Assembly: GCF_050947335.1 (NCBI RefSeq)
Contig: NW_027473881.1
Coordinates: 1-64,000 of the forward strand
Length of the DNA: 64,000 nt
From: Megachile rotundata
Taxonomy: Eukaryota; Arthropoda; Insecta; Hymenoptera; Megachilidae
Direction of reading: 5' to 3'
The notes below the pieces were generated by a model. The model searched no databases and was not told the DNA's origin. It worked only from the letters and a program-made list of their open reading frames with translations. The position numbers and the translations under genes were made by a program. Below are positions 27,301-43,300 of the stretch, in pieces. How positions within the stretch are numbered: position 1 is the stretch's first letter; every line of letters begins with the position of its first letter.

Positions 27301-30300
27301 TCTAACTCATACTATTAACTATATTATGCAAACATGATCGATAAAACGACAATTACTATACTTATTACTCTTATTATTATCGACCTAACTCATATTATTA
27401 GCCATATTATACTTATATGACCGATAGAACGACAATTACTATACTGATTACTCTTCGTATTATTAATCCAACTCATATTATTAGCCATATTATGCTTATA
27501 TGATCGATAGGACGACAATTACTAAACTTATTACACTCACTATTATCAATCTAACTCATATTACTAACCATGTTACGGAGATATGATCGATAGAACGACA
27601 ATTACTATACTCATTACTCTTATTATTATCATTTTAACTCATATTATTAGCCATATTGTACCTATATGATCGATAGAACGACAATTACTATACTTTTTAC
27701 TCTTATTATTATCAATCTAACTCATATTATTATTCATATTATGCTTATATAATCGGTAGAACCATAATTACTATACTTATTACTCCTATTATTATCAATC
27801 TAACTCATATTATTCGCCATATTATGCTTATATGATCGATAGAACGACAATTGCTATACTCATTACTCTTATTATTATCAATCTAACTCATATTATTAGC
27901 CACATTATACCTATATGATCGATAGAACGACAATTACTATACTTTTTACTCTTATTGTTATCAATCTAACTCATATTATTAGTCATATTATGCTTATATG
28001 ATCGGTAGAACGATAATTACTGTACTTATTACTCCTATTATTATCAATCTAACTCATATTATTAGCCATATTATGCTTATATGATCGATAGAACTACAAT
28101 TTCTATACTTATTACTCTTATTATTATCAATCTAACTCATATTATTAGCCATATTATGCTTATATGGTCGATAGAACGAAAATTACTATACTTATTACAC
28201 TCACTGTTATCAATCTAACTCATACTATTAACCATATTCTGCAATTATGATCGATAGAACGACAATTACTATACTTATTACTCTTATTATTATCAAAATA
28301 ACTCATATTATTAGCCATATTATGCTTATATAATCGGTAGAACGATAATTACTATACTTATTACTCCTATTATTATCAATCTAACTCATATTATTCGCCA
28401 TATTATGCTTATATGATCGATAGAACGACAATTAATATACTTTTTACTCTTATTATTATCAATCTAAATCATATTATTAACCATATTATGCAGATATGAT
28501 CGATAGAACGACAATTACTATACTTATTACTCTTATTATTATCAATCTAACTCATATTATTAGCCATATTATGCTTATATGATCGGTAGAACGATAATTA
28601 CTATACCTTTTACTCTTATTATTATCAATCTAACTCATATTATTAGCCACATTATGCTTGTATGATCGATAGAACTACAATTACTATACTTATTACTCTT
28701 ATTATTATCAATCTAACTCATATTATTAACCATATTATGCTGATATGATCGGTAGAACGATAATTACTATACTTATTACTCCTATTATTATCAATCTAAC
28801 TCATATTATTAGCCATATTATGCTTATATGATCGATAGAACTACAATTTCTATACTTATTACTCTTATTATTATCAATCTAACTCATATTATTAGCCATA
28901 TTATGCTTATATGGTCGATAGAACGAAAATTACTATACTTATTACACTCACTGTTATCAATCTAACTCATACTATTAACCATATTCTGCAATTATGATCG
29001 ATAGAACGACAATTACTATACTTATTACTCTTATTATTATCAAAATAACTCATATTATTAGCCATATTATGCTTATATAATCGGTAGAACGATAATTACT
29101 ATACTTATTACTCCTATTATTATCAATCTAACTCATATTATTCGCCATATTATGCTTATATGATCGATAGAACGACAATTAATATACTTTTTACTCTTAT
29201 TATTATCAATCTAAATCATATTATTAACCATATTATGCAGATATGATCGATAGAACGACAATTACTATACTTATTACTCTTATTATTATCAATCTAACTC
29301 ATATTATTAGCCATATTATGCTTATATGATCGGTAGAACGATAATTACTATACCTATTACTCTTATTATTATCAATCTAACTCATATTATTAGCCACATT
29401 ATGCTTGTATGATCGATAGAACTACAATTACTATACTTATTACTCTTATTATTATCAATCTAACTCATATTATTAACCATATTATGCTGATATGATCGGT
29501 AGAACGATAATTACTATACTTATTACTCCTATTATTATCAATCTAACTCATATTATTAGCCATATTATGCTTATATGATCGATAGAACTACAATTTCTAT
29601 ACTTATTACTCTTATTATTATCAATCTAACTCATATTATTAGCCATATTATGCTTATATGGTCGATAGAACGAAAATTACTATACTTATTACACTCACTG
29701 TTATCAATCTAACTCATACTATTAACCATATTCTGCAATTATGATCGATAGAACGACAATTACTATACATATTACTCTCATTATTATCAAAATAACTCAT
29801 ATTATTAGCCATATTATGCTTATATAATCGGTAGAACGATAATTACTATACTTATTACTCCTATTATTATCAATCTAACTCATATTATTCGCCATATTAT
29901 GCTTATATGATCGATAGAACGACAATTAATATACTTTTTACTCTTATTATTATCAATCTAAATCATATTATTAACCATATTATGCAGATATGATCGATAG
30001 AACGACAATTACTATACTTATTACTCTTACTATTATCAATCTGACTGATATTATTAGCCATATTATGCTTATATGATCGGTAGAACGATAATTACTATAC
30101 CTATTACTCTTATTATTATCAATCTAACTCATATTATTAGCCACATTATGCTTGTATGATCGATAGAACTACAATTACTATACTTATTACTCTTATTATT
30201 ATCAATCTATCTCATATTATTAACCATATTATGCTGATATGATCTATAGAACGACAATTACTATACATATTACTCTTATTATTATTAATCTAACTCATAT

Positions 30301-30760
30301 TATTAGCCATATTGTGCTTATATGATCGATAGAACGACAATTGATATACTTATTACACTCACTATTTTCAATCTAAGTCATATTATTAGTCATATTATGC
30401 TTATATGATCGATAAAACGACAATTACTATGCTTATTACTCTTATTATTATCAATCTAACTCATACTATTAACTATATTATGCAAACATGATCGATAGAA
30501 CGACAATTACTATACTTATTACTCTTATTATTATCGACCTAACTCATATTATTAGCCATATTATGCTTATATGATCGATAGAACGACAATTACTATACTT
30601 ATTACACTCACTGTTATCAATCTAACTCATACTATTAACTATATTATGCAAACATGATCGATAAAACGACAATTACTATACTTATTACTCTTATTATTAT
30701 CGACCTAACTCATATTATTAGCCATATTATACTTATATGACCGATAGAACGACAATTACT
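24364..30760 (+). repeat. Large duplicated segment, second copy of 15898-24120
   Basis: Follows the variant order of 15898-24120 but is about 1.8 kb shorter. Compared with the first copy it gains two monomers near 25.2-25.4 kb, joins at 27842 to the series found at about 19708, joins near 28.7 kb to the series found at 22264, and gains two more near 30.0-30.2 kb (CTGACTGATATT, GATCGGTAG). Private substitutions are sparse, for example AATGACTATAC at 25195 and TTCGTATTATT at about 27455. Confidence 0.78.
28738..30000 (+). repeat. Nine-monomer HOR of family A (747 bp), second instance
   Basis: TGCTGATATGATCGGTAG starts at 28738 and 29485, again 747 bp apart, with the same nine-monomer order as 22264-23010. 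The second unit carries the rare ATACATATTACTCTC monomer at about 29765, as the second unit does at 23291, so the pair of units was probably copied together (offset 6474 bp = 78 monomers). Confidence 0.8.
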
Positions 30761-32739
30761 ATACTGATTACTCTTAGTATTATTAATCCAACTCATATTA
30801 TTAGCCATATTATGCTTATATGATCGATAGGACGACAATTACTAAACTTATTACACTCACTATTATCAATCTAACTCATATTACTAACCATGTTACGGAG
30901 ATATGATCGATAGAACGACAATTACTATACTCATTCCTCTTATTATTATCATTTTAACTCATATTATTAGCCATATTGTACCTATATGATCGATAGAACG
31001 ACAATTACTATACTTTTTACTCTTATTATTATCAATCCAACTCATATTATTAGTCATATTATGCTTATATAATCGGTAGAACGATAATTACTATACTTAT
31101 TACTCCTATTATTATCAATCTAACTCATATTATTCGCCATATTATGCTTATATGATCGATCGAACTACAATTACTATACCTATTACTCTTATTATTATCA
31201 ATCTAACTCATATTATTAACCATATTATGCAGATATGATCGATAGAACAACAACTACTATACACATTACTCTTATTATTATCAATCAAACTCATCTTATT
31301 AGCCATATTATGCTTATGTGATCTGTAGAACGACAATTACAATACTCATAACTCTTATTATTATCAATCTAACTCATATTATTAGCCATATTATGCTTAT
31401 GTGATCTGTAGAACGACAATTACTATACTTATTACTCTTATTATTATCAATCTAACTCATATTATTAGACATACTATGCTCATATGATCGATAGAACGAC
31501 AATTACTATACAAATTAGTCTTATTGTTATCAATCTAACTCATATTATTAGCCATATTATGCTTATATGATCGACAGAACGACAATTACTATACTTATTA
31601 CTCTTATTATTATCAATCTAACTCATATTATTAACCATATTATGCTTATATGATCGATAGAACAACAATTACTATACTTATTAGTCTTATTATTATCAAT
31701 CCAACCCATATTATTAGCCATATTATGCTTATATGATCGATAGCACGACAATTAATATACTTTTTACTCTTATTATTATCAATCTAACTCATATTATTAA
31801 CCATATTATGCAGATATGATCGATAGAACGACAATTACTATACTTATTACACTCACTATTATCAATCTAAATCATATTATTAGCCATATTATTCTTATAT
31901 GATCGATAGAACGACATTTACTATACTAATTACTCTTATTATTATCAATCTAACTCATATTATTAGCCATATTATGCTTGTATGATCGATAGAACGACAA
32001 TTACTATACTTATTACACTCACTATTATCAATCTAACTCATATTATTGACCATATTATGCAGATATGATCGATAGAACGACAATTACTATACTTATTACT
32101 CTTATTATTATCAATCTAACTCATATTATTAGCCATATTATGCTTATATGATCGATAGAACGACAATTACTATACTTATTACTCTTATTATTATCAATCT
32201 AACTCAAATTATTAGCCATATTATGCTTATATGATCGATAGAACGACAATTACTATACTTATTACACTTATTATTATCAATCTAACTCATATTATTAGCC
32301 ATATTATGCATATGATCGATAGAACGGCAATTACTATACTTATTACACTCACTGTTATCAATCTAACGCATATTATTAGCCATATTATGCTTATATGGTC
32401 GATAGAACGACAATTAATATACTTATTACACTCACTATTATCAATCTAACTCATATTATTAGCCATATTATGGTTATATGACCGATAGAACGACAATTAC
32501 TATACTTATTACTCTTATTATTATCAATCTAACTCATATTATTAGCCATATTATGCTTATATGATCGATAGAACGACAATTACTATACTAATTACACTCA
32601 CTATTATCAATCAAACTCATTTTATTTGCCATATTATGGTTATATGACCGATAGAACGACAATTACTATACTTATTACTCTTATTATTATCAATCTAACT
32701 CATATTATTAGCCATATTATGCATATGATCGATAGAACG

Positions 32740-34451
32740 ACAATTACTATACTTCTTACACTCACTGTTATCAATCTAACTCATATTATTAGCCATATTA
32801 TGCTCATATGGTCGATAGAACGACAATTAATATACTTATTACACTCACTATTATCAATCTAACTCATATTATTAGTCATATTATGCTTATATGATCGATA
32901 GAACGACAATTACTATTCTTATTACACTCACTATTATCAATCTAACTCATATTATTAGCCATATTATGCTTATATGGTCGATAGAACGACAATTGCTATA
33001 CTTATTACTCTTATTATTATCAATCTAACTCATATTATTAGCCATATTATGCTTATATGATCGATAGAACGACAATTACTATACTTATTACTCTTATTAT
33101 TATCAATCTAACTCAAATTATTAGCCATATTATGCTTATATGATCGATAGAACGACAATTACTATACTTATTACTCTTATTATTATCAATCTAACTCATA
33201 TTATTAGCCATATTATGCATATGATCGATAGAACGGCAATTACTATACTTATTACACTCACTGTTATCAATCTAACTCATATTATTAGCCATATTATGCT
33301 TATATGGTCGATAGAACGACAATTAATATACTTATTACACTCACTATTATCAATATAACTCATATTATTAGCCATATTATGGTTATATGACCGATAGAAC
33401 GACAATTACTATACTTATTACTCTTATTATTATCAATCTAACTCATATTATTAGCCATATTATGCATATGATCGATAGAACGACAATTACTATACTTCTT
33501 ACACTCACTGTTATCAATCTAACTCATATTATTAGCCATATTATGCTCATATGGTCGATAGAACGACAATTAATATACTTATTACACTCACTATTATCAA
33601 TCTAACTCATATTATTAGTCATATTATGCTTATATGATCGATAGAACGACAAATACTATGCTTATTACTCTTATTATTATCAATCTAACTCATATTATTA
33701 GCCATATTATGCTTATATGATCGATAGTACGACAATTACTATACTCAGTACTCTTATTATTATCAATCTAACTCATATTATTAGCCATATTATGCTTATA
33801 TGATCGATAGAACGACAATTACTATACTTATTACACTTATTATTATCAATCTAACTCAAATTATTAGCCATATTATGCTTATATGATCGATAGAACGACA
33901 ATTACTATACTTATTACTCTTATTATTATCAATCTAACTCATATTATTAGCCATATTATGCATATGATCGATAGAACGGCAATTACTATACTTATTACAC
34001 TCACTGTTATCAATCTAACTCATATTATTAGCCATATTATGCTTATATGGTCGATAGAACGACAATTAATATACATATTACACTCACCATTATCAATATA
34101 ACTCATATTATTAGCCATATTATGGTTATATGACCGATAGAACGACAATTACTATACTTATTACTCTTATTATTATCAATCTAACTCATATTATTAGCCA
34201 TATTATGCATATGATCGATAGAACGACAATTACTATACTTCTTACACTCACTGTTATCAATCTGAATGATATTATTAACCATATTATGCAGATATGATCG
34301 ATAGAACGACAATTACTATACTTATTACACTCACTATTATCAATCTAACTCATATTATTAGCCATATTATGCTTATATGGTCGATAGAACGACAATTACT
34401 ATACTTATTACTCTTATTATTATCAATCTAACTCATATTATTAGCCATATT
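32740..34451 (+). repeat. Duplicated block, left copy (offset 1818 bp, 22 monomers)
   Basis: Runs from TACTTCTTACACTC through TACTATTCTTATTACAC, a nine-monomer B HOR, ACATATTACACTCACCATT and CTGAATGATATT, and recurs at 34558-36269. TACTATTCTT starts at 32911 and 34729; other matching points at 33140/34958 and 33883/35701 give the same 1818 = 22 x 83 minus 8 (four short monomers). GACAATTGC here corresponds to GACAAATGC there. The copies part at 34452, where this one has TTCTTATATG and the other TGCTTATATG. Confidence 0.85.
33140..34100 (+). repeat. Nine-monomer HOR of family B (743 bp)
   Basis: Matching points at 33140 and 33883 are 743 bp apart, which is nine monomers with two of 81 bp. Within a unit the short monomers are 247 bp apart (GCATATG at 33218 and 33465) and the next is 496 bp on (33961), so shorts occupy places 1 and 4 of 9. 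The first short carries ACGGCAATT and the second ACGACAATT with TACTTCTTACACTC. The same 743-bp spacing recurs at 34958/35701, 43661/44404, 43908/44651, 45977/46720, 49040/49783 and 52101/52844. Confidence 0.85.
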
Positions 34452-34557
34452 ATTCTTATATGATCGATAGAACGACATTTACTATACTTATTGCTCTTAT
34501 TATTATCAATCTAACTCATATTATTAGCCATATTATGCTTATATGATCGATAGAACG

Positions 34558-36269
34558 ACAATTACTATACTTCTTACACTCACTGTTATCAATCTAACTC
34601 ATATTATTAGCCATATTATGCTCATATGGTCGATAGAACGACAATTAATATACTTATTACACTCACTATTATCAATCTAACTCATATTATTAGTCATATT
34701 ATGCTTATATGATCGATAGAACGACAATTACTATTCTTATTACACTCACTATTATCAATCTAACTCATATTATTAGCCATATTATGCTTATATGGTCGAT
34801 AGAACGACAAATGCTATACTTATTACTCTTATTATTATCAATCTAACTCATATTATTAGCCATATTATGCTTATATGATCGATAGAACGACAATTACTAT
34901 ACTTATTACTCTTATTATTATCAATCTAACTCAAATTATTAGCCATATTATGCTTATATGATCGATAGAACGACAATTACTATACTTATTACTCTTATTA
35001 TTATCAATCTAACTCATATTATTAGCCATATTATGCATATGATCGATAGAACGGCAATTACTATACTTATTACACTCACTGTTATCAATCTAACTCATAT
35101 TATTAGCCATATTATGCTTATATGGTCGATAGAACGACAATTAATATACTTATTACACTCACTATTATCAATATAACTCATATTATTAGCCATATTATGG
35201 TTATATGACCGATAGAACGACAATTACTATACTTATTACTCTTATTATTATCAATCTAACTCATATTATTAGCCATATTATGCATATGATCGATAGAACG
35301 ACAATTACTATACTTCTTACACTCACTGTTATCAATCTAACTCATATTATTAGCCATATTATGCTCATATGGTCGATAGAACGACAATTAATATACTTAT
35401 TACACTCACTATTATCAATCTAACTCATATTATTAGTCATATTATGCTTATATGATCGATAGAACGACAAATACTATGCTTATTACTCTTATTATTATCA
35501 ATCTAACTCATATTATTAGCCATATTATGCTTATATGATCGATAGTACGACAATTACTATACTCAGTACTCTTATTATTATCAATCTAACTCATATTATT
35601 AGCCATATTATGCTTATATGATCGATAGAACGACAATTACTATACTTATTACACTTATTATTATCAATCTAACTCAAATTATTAGCCATATTATGCTTAT
35701 ATGATCGATAGAACGACAATTACTATACTTATTACTCTTATTATTATCAATCTAACTCATATTATTAGCCATATTATGCATATGATCGATAGAACGGCAA
35801 TTACTATACTTATTACACTCACTGTTATCAATCTAACTCATATTATTAGCCATATTATGCTTATATGGTCGATAGAACGACAATTAATATACATATTACA
35901 CTCACCATTATCAATATAACTCATATTATTAGCCATATTATGGTTATATGACCGATAGAACGACAATTACTATACTTATTACTCTTATTATTATCAATCT
36001 AACTCATATTATTAGCCATATTATGCATATGATCGATAGAACGACAATTACTATACTTCTTACACTCACTGTTATCAATCTGAATGATATTATTAACCAT
36101 ATTATGCAGATATGATCGATAGAACGACAATTACTATACTTATTACACTCACTATTATCAATCTAACTCATATTATTAGCCATATTATGCTTATATGGTC
36201 GATAGAACGACAATTACTATACTTATTACTCTTATTATTATCAATCTAACTCATATTATTAGCCATATT
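34558..36269 (+). repeat. Duplicated block, right copy of 32740-34451
   Basis: Near-identical to 32740-34451 at an offset of 1818 bp, including the shared private changes ACATATTACACTCACCATT and CTGAATGATATTATTAACC. Together the two make almost a tandem pair; about 106 bp between them (34452-34557) do not match the corresponding bases upstream of the left copy. Confidence 0.85.
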
Positions 36270-37345
36270 ATGCTTATATGATCGATAGAACGACAATTAC
36301 TATACTTATTACTCTTATTATTATCAATCTAACTCAAATTATTAGCCATATTATGCTTATATGATCGATAGAACGACAATTACTATACTTATTACTCTTA
36401 TTATTATCAATCTAACTCATATTATTAGCCATATTATGCATATGATCGATAGAACTGCAATTACTATACTTATTACACTCACTGTTATCAATCTAACTCA
36501 TATTATTAGCCATATTATGTTTATATGGTCGATAGAACGACAATTAATATACTTATTACACTCACTATTATCAATATAACTCATATTATTAGCCATATTA
36601 TGGTTATATGACCGATAGAACGACAATTACTATACTTATTACTCTTATTATTATCAATCTAACTCATATGATTAGCCATATTATGCATATGATCGATAGA
36701 ACGACAATTACTATACTTCTTACACTCACTGTTATCAATCTAACTCATATTATTAGCCATATTATGCTCATATGGTCGATAGAACGACAATTAATATACT
36801 TATTACACTCACTATTATCAATCTCACTCATATTATTAGTCATATTATGCTTATATGATCGATAGAACGACAAATACTATGCTTATTACTCTTATTATTA
36901 TCAATCTAACTCATATTATTAGCCATATTATGCTTATATGATCGATAGTACGACAATTACTATACTCAGTACTCTTATTATTATCAATCTAACTCATATT
37001 ATTAGCCATATTATTCTTATATGATCGATAGAACGACATTTACTATACTTATTGCTCTTATTATTATCAATCTAACTCATATTATTAGCCATATTATGCT
37101 TATATGATCGATAGAACGACAATTACTATACTAATTACACTCACTATTATCAATCAAACTCATTTTATTTGCCATATTATGGTTATATGACCGATAGAAC
37201 GACAATTACTATACTTATTACTCTTATTATTTTCAATCGAACTCATATTATTAGCCATATTGTGCTTATATGATCGATAGAACGACAATTACTATACTTA
37301 TTACACTCACTATTATCAATCTAACTCATATTATTAGCCATATTA

Positions 37346-40300
37346 TGCAGATATGATCGATAGAACAACAACTACTATACACATTACTCTTATTATTATC
37401 AATCTAACTCATATTATTAACCATATTATGCAGATACGATCGATAGAACAACAACTACTATACACATTACTCTTATTATTATCAATCAAACTCATATTAT
37501 TAACCATATTATGCTGATATGATCTATAGAACGACAATTACTATACTTATTACTCTTATTATTATCAATCTAACTCATATTATTAGCCATATTGTGCTTA
37601 TATGATCGATAGAACGACAATTGATATACTTATTACACTCACTATTTTCAATCTAAGTCATATTATTAGTCATATTATGCTTATATGATCGATAAAACGA
37701 CAATTACTATGCTTATTACTCTTATTATTATCAATCTAACTCATATTATTAACCATATTATGCTTATATGATCGATAGTACGACAATTACCATACTCATT
37801 ACTCTTACTATTATCAATCTAACTCATATTATTAGCCATATTATGCTTATATGATCGATAGAACGACAATTGCTATACTTATTACACTCACTGTTATCAA
37901 TCTAACTCATACTATTAACTATATTATGCAAACATGATCGATAGAACGACAATTACTATACTTATTACTCTTATTATTATCGACCTAACTCATATTATTA
38001 GCCATATTATGCTTATATGATCGATAGAACGACAATTACTATACTTATAACACTCACTGTTATCAATATAACTCATACTATTAACTATATTATGCAAACA
38101 TGATCGATAAAACGACAATTACTATACTTATTACTCTTATTATTATCGACCTAACTCATATTATTAGCCATATTATACTTATATGACCGATAGAACGACA
38201 ATTACTATACTGATTACTCTTAGTATTATTAATCCAACTCATATTATTAGCCATATTATGCTTATATGATCGATAGGACGACAATTACTAAACTTATTAC
38301 ACTCACTATTATCAATCTAACTCATATTACTAACCATGTTACGGAGATATGATCGATAGAACGACAATTACTATACTCATTACTCTTATTATTATCATTT
38401 TAACTCATAATATTAGCCATATTGTACCTATATGATCGATAGAACGACAATTACTATACTTTTTACTCTTATTATTATCAATCTAACTCATATTATTAGT
38501 CATATTATGCTTATATAATCGGTAGAACGATAATTACTATACTTATTACTCCTATTATTATCAATCTAACTCATATTATTCGCCATATTATGCTTATATG
38601 ATCGATAGAACTACAATTACTATACCTATTACTCTTATTATTATCAATCTAACTCATATTATTATCCATATTATGCAGATATGATCGATTGAACAACAAC
38701 TACTATACACATTACTCTTATTATTATCAATCAAACTCATATTATTAGCCATATTATGCTTATGTGATCTGTAGAACGACAATTACAATACTCATAACTC
38801 TTATTATTATCAATCTAACTCATATTATTAGCCATATTATGCTTATGTGATCTGTAGAACGACAATTACTATACTTATTACTCTTATTATTATCAATCTA
38901 ACTCATATTATTAGACATACTATGCTCATATGATCGATAGAACGACAATTACTATACTTATTAGTCTTATTGTTATCAATCTAACTCATATTATTAGCCA
39001 TATTATGCTTATATGATCGATAGAACGACAATTACTATACTTATTACTCTTATTATTATCAATCTAACTCATATTATTAACCATATTATGCTTATATGAT
39101 CGATAGAACAACAATTACTATACTTATTAGTCTTATTATTATCAATCCAACCCATATTATTAGCCATATTATGCTTATATGATCGATAGCACGACAATTA
39201 ATATACTTTTTACTCTTATTATTATCAATCTAACTCATATTATTAACCATATTATGCAGATATGATCGATAGAACGACAATTACTATACTTATTACTCTT
39301 ACTATTATCAATCTGACTGATATTATTAGCCATATTATGCTTTTATGATCGATAGTACAACAATTACTATACTCATTACTCTTACTATTATCAATCTAAC
39401 TCATATTATTGGCCATATTGTGCTTATATGATCGATATAACGACAATTACTATACTTATTACACTCACTATTATCAATCTAACTCATATTATTAACCATA
39501 TTATGCTTATATGATCGATAGAACGACAATTACTATACTTATTACTCTTATTATTATCAATCTAACTCATATTATTAACCATATTATGCAGATATGATCG
39601 ATAGAACGACAATTACTATACTTATTACTCTTACTATTATCAATCTGACTGATATTATTAGCCATATTATGCTTATATGATCGATAGAAAGACAATTGCT
39701 ATACTCATTACTCTTATTATTATCAATCTAACTCATATTATTAGCCATATTGTACCTATATGATCGATAGAACGACAATTACTATACTTTTTACTCTTAT
39801 TATTATCAATCTAACTCATATTATTAGTCATATTATGCTTATATAATCGGTAGAACGACAATTACTATACTTATTACACTCACTATTATCAATCTAAATC
39901 ATATTATTAGCCATATTATTCTTATATGATCGATAGAACGACATTTACTATACTTATTACTCTTATTATTATCAATCTAACTCATATTATTAGCCATATT
40001 ATGCTTATATGGTCGATAGAACGACAATTACTATACTTATTACTCTTACTATTATCAATCTAACTCATATTATTAGCCATATTATGCTTATATGATCGAT
40101 AGAACGACAATTACTATACTTATTACTCTTATTATTATCAATCTAACTCAAATTATTAGCCATATTATGCTTATATGATCGATAGAACGACAATTACTAT
40201 ACTTATTACTCTTATTATTATCAATCTAACACATATTATGAGCCATACTATGCTTATATGATCGATAGAACGACAATTACTATACTCATTACTCTTATTA

Positions 40301-43300
40301 TTATCATTTTAACTCATATTATTAGCCATATTGTACCTATATGATCGATAGAACGACAATTACTATACTTTTTACTCTTATTATTATCAATCTAACTTAT
40401 ATTATTAGTCATATTATGCTTATATAATCGGTAGAACGATAATTACTATACTTATTACTCCTATTATTATCAATCTAACTCATATTATTCGCCATATTAT
40501 GCTTATATGATCGATAGAACTACAATTACTATACTTATTACTCTTATTATTATCAATCTAACTCATATTATTAACCATATTATGCAGATATGATCGATAG
40601 AACAACAACTACTATACACATTACTCTTATTATTATCAATCAAACTCATATTATTAGCCATATTATGCTTATGTGATCTGTAGAACGACAATTACAATAC
40701 TCATAACTCTTATTATTATCAATCTAACTCATATTATTAGTCATATTATGCTAATATAATCGGTAGAACGATAATTACTATACTTATTACTCCTATTATT
40801 ATCAATCTAACTCATATTATTCGCCATATTATGCTTATATGATCGATAGAACGACAATTACTATACTTTTTACTCTTATTGTTATCAATCTAACTCATAT
40901 TATTAGTCATATTATGCTTATATGATCGGTAGAACGATAATTACTATACTTATTACTCCTATTATTATCAATCTAACTCATATTATTAGCCATATTATGC
41001 TTATATGATCGATAGAACTACAATTTCTATACTTATTACTCTTATTATTATCAATCTAACTCATATTATTAGCCATATTATGCTTATATGGTCGATAGAA
41101 CGAAAATTACTATACTTATTACACTCACTGTTATCAATCTAACTCATACTATTAACCATATTATGCAATTATGATCGATAGAACGACAATTACTATACCC
41201 ATTACTCTTATTATTATCAAAATAACTCATATTATTAGCCATATTATGCTTATATAATCGGTAGAACGATAATTACTATACTTATTACTCCTATTATTAT
41301 CAATCTAACTCATATTATTCGCCACATTATGCTTGTATGATCGATAGAACTACAATTACTATACTTATTACTCTTATTATTATCAATCTAACTCATATTA
41401 TTAACCATATTATGCTGATATGATCGATAGAACGACAATTACTATACTTTTTACTCTTATTTTTATCAATCTAACTCATATTATTAGCCATATTATGCTT
41501 ATATGATCGATAGAACTACAATTTCTATACTTATTACTCTTATTATTATCAATCTAACTCATATTATTAGCCCTATTATGCTTATATGATCGATAGAACG
41601 ACAATTACTATACTCACTACTCTTATTATTATCAATCTAACTCCTATTATTAGCCATATTATGATTATGTGGTCGATAGAACGACAATTACTATACTTAT
41701 TACTCTTATGATTATCAATCTAACTCATATTATTAGCCACATTATGCTTGTATGATCGATAGAACTACAATTACTATACTTATTACTCTTATTATTATCA
41801 ATCTAACTCATATTATTAACCATATTATGCTGATATGATCGATAGAACGACAATTACTATACTTATTACTCTTATTATTATCAATCTAAATCATATTATT
41901 AACCATATTATGCAGATATGATCGATAGAACGACAATTACTATACTTATTACTCTTATTATTATCAATCTAACTCATATTATTAGCCATATTATGCTTAT
42001 ATGATAGGTAGAACGATAATTACTATACCTATTACTCTTATTATTATCAATCTAACTCATATTATTAGCCACATTATGCTTGTATGATCGATAGAACTAC
42101 AATTACTATACTTATTACTCTTATTATTATCAATCTAACTCATATTATTAGCCATATTGTGCTTATATGATCGATAGAACGACAATTGATATACTTATTA
42201 CACTCACTATTTTCAATCTAAGTCATATTATTAACTATATTATGCAAACATGATCGATAGAACGACAATTACTATACTTATTACTCTTATTATTATCGAC
42301 CTAACTCATATTATTAGCCATATTATACTTATATGACCGATAGAACGACAATTACTATACTGATTACTCTTAGTATTATTAATCCAACTCATATTATTAG
42401 CCATATTATGCTTATATGATCGATAGGACGCCAATTACTAAACTTATTACACTCACTATTATCAATCTAACTCATATTACTAACCATGTTACGGAGATAT
42501 GATCGATAGAACGACAATTACTATACTCATTACTCTTATTATTATCATTTTAACTCATATTATTAGCCGTATTGTACCTATGTGATCGATAGAACGACAA
42601 TTACTATACTTTTTACTCTTATTATTATCAATCTAACTCATATTATTAGCCATATTATGCTTATATGATCGATAGAACGACAATTACTATACTTTTTACT
42701 CTTATTATTATCAATCTAACTCATATTATTAACCATATTCTGCAATTATGATCGATAGAACGACAATTACTATACTTATTACTCTTATTATTATCAAAAT
42801 AACTCATATTATTAGCCATATTATGCTTATATAATCGGTAGAACGATAATTACTATACTTATTACTCCTATTATTATCAATCTAACTCATATTATTCGCC
42901 ATATTATGCTTATATGATCGATAGAACGACAATTAATATACTTTTTACTCTTATTATTATCAATCTAAATCATATTATTAACCATATTATGCAGATATGA
43001 TCGATAGAACGACAATTACTATACTTATTACTCTTACTATTATCAATCTGACTGATATTATTAGCCATATTATGCTTATATGATCGGTAGAACGATAATT
43101 ACTATACCTATTACTCTTATTATTATCAATCTAACTCATATTATTAGCCATATTGTGCTTATATGATCGATAGAACGACAATTGATATACTTATTACACT
43201 CACTATTTTCAATCTAAGTCATATTATTAACTATATTATGCAAACATGATCGATAGAACGACAATTACTATACTTATTACTCTTATTATTATCGACCTAA

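Larger units (their letters stand above)
11906..31840. repeat. Array domain A2: full-length monomers with large duplicated blocks
   Basis: About 240 monomers with no short form. The register is exact apart from one single-base deletion at 14955. Nearly all of it can be read as re-use of a few multi-kilobase blocks: 11898-14399 with 17375-19710, 15898-24120 with 24364-30760, and 19867-21890 with 22274-24297. The open frame at 14543-14737 on the minus strand is a chance stop-free stretch through repeats. No gene or unique sequence was found in this 20 kb. Confidence 0.85.
31841..37345. repeat. Array domain B2: short-monomer family
   Basis: About 66 monomers, 12 of them 81 bp with GCATATG at about 32309, 32722, 33218, 33465, 33961, 34208, 35036, 35283, 35779, 36026, 36439 and 36686. 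Other B markers are GGTTATATGACCG, CAAATTATTAGCC, GACATTTACTATAC, GACAAATACTATGC, ACTCAGTACTC and TACTATTCTTATTACAC. The GTTACGGAG cassettes on either side (30892 and 38338) are 7446 bp apart = 90 x 83 minus 24, matching 12 short monomers and no other indel. The repeated 72-codon frames are phase artefacts. Confidence 0.85.
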
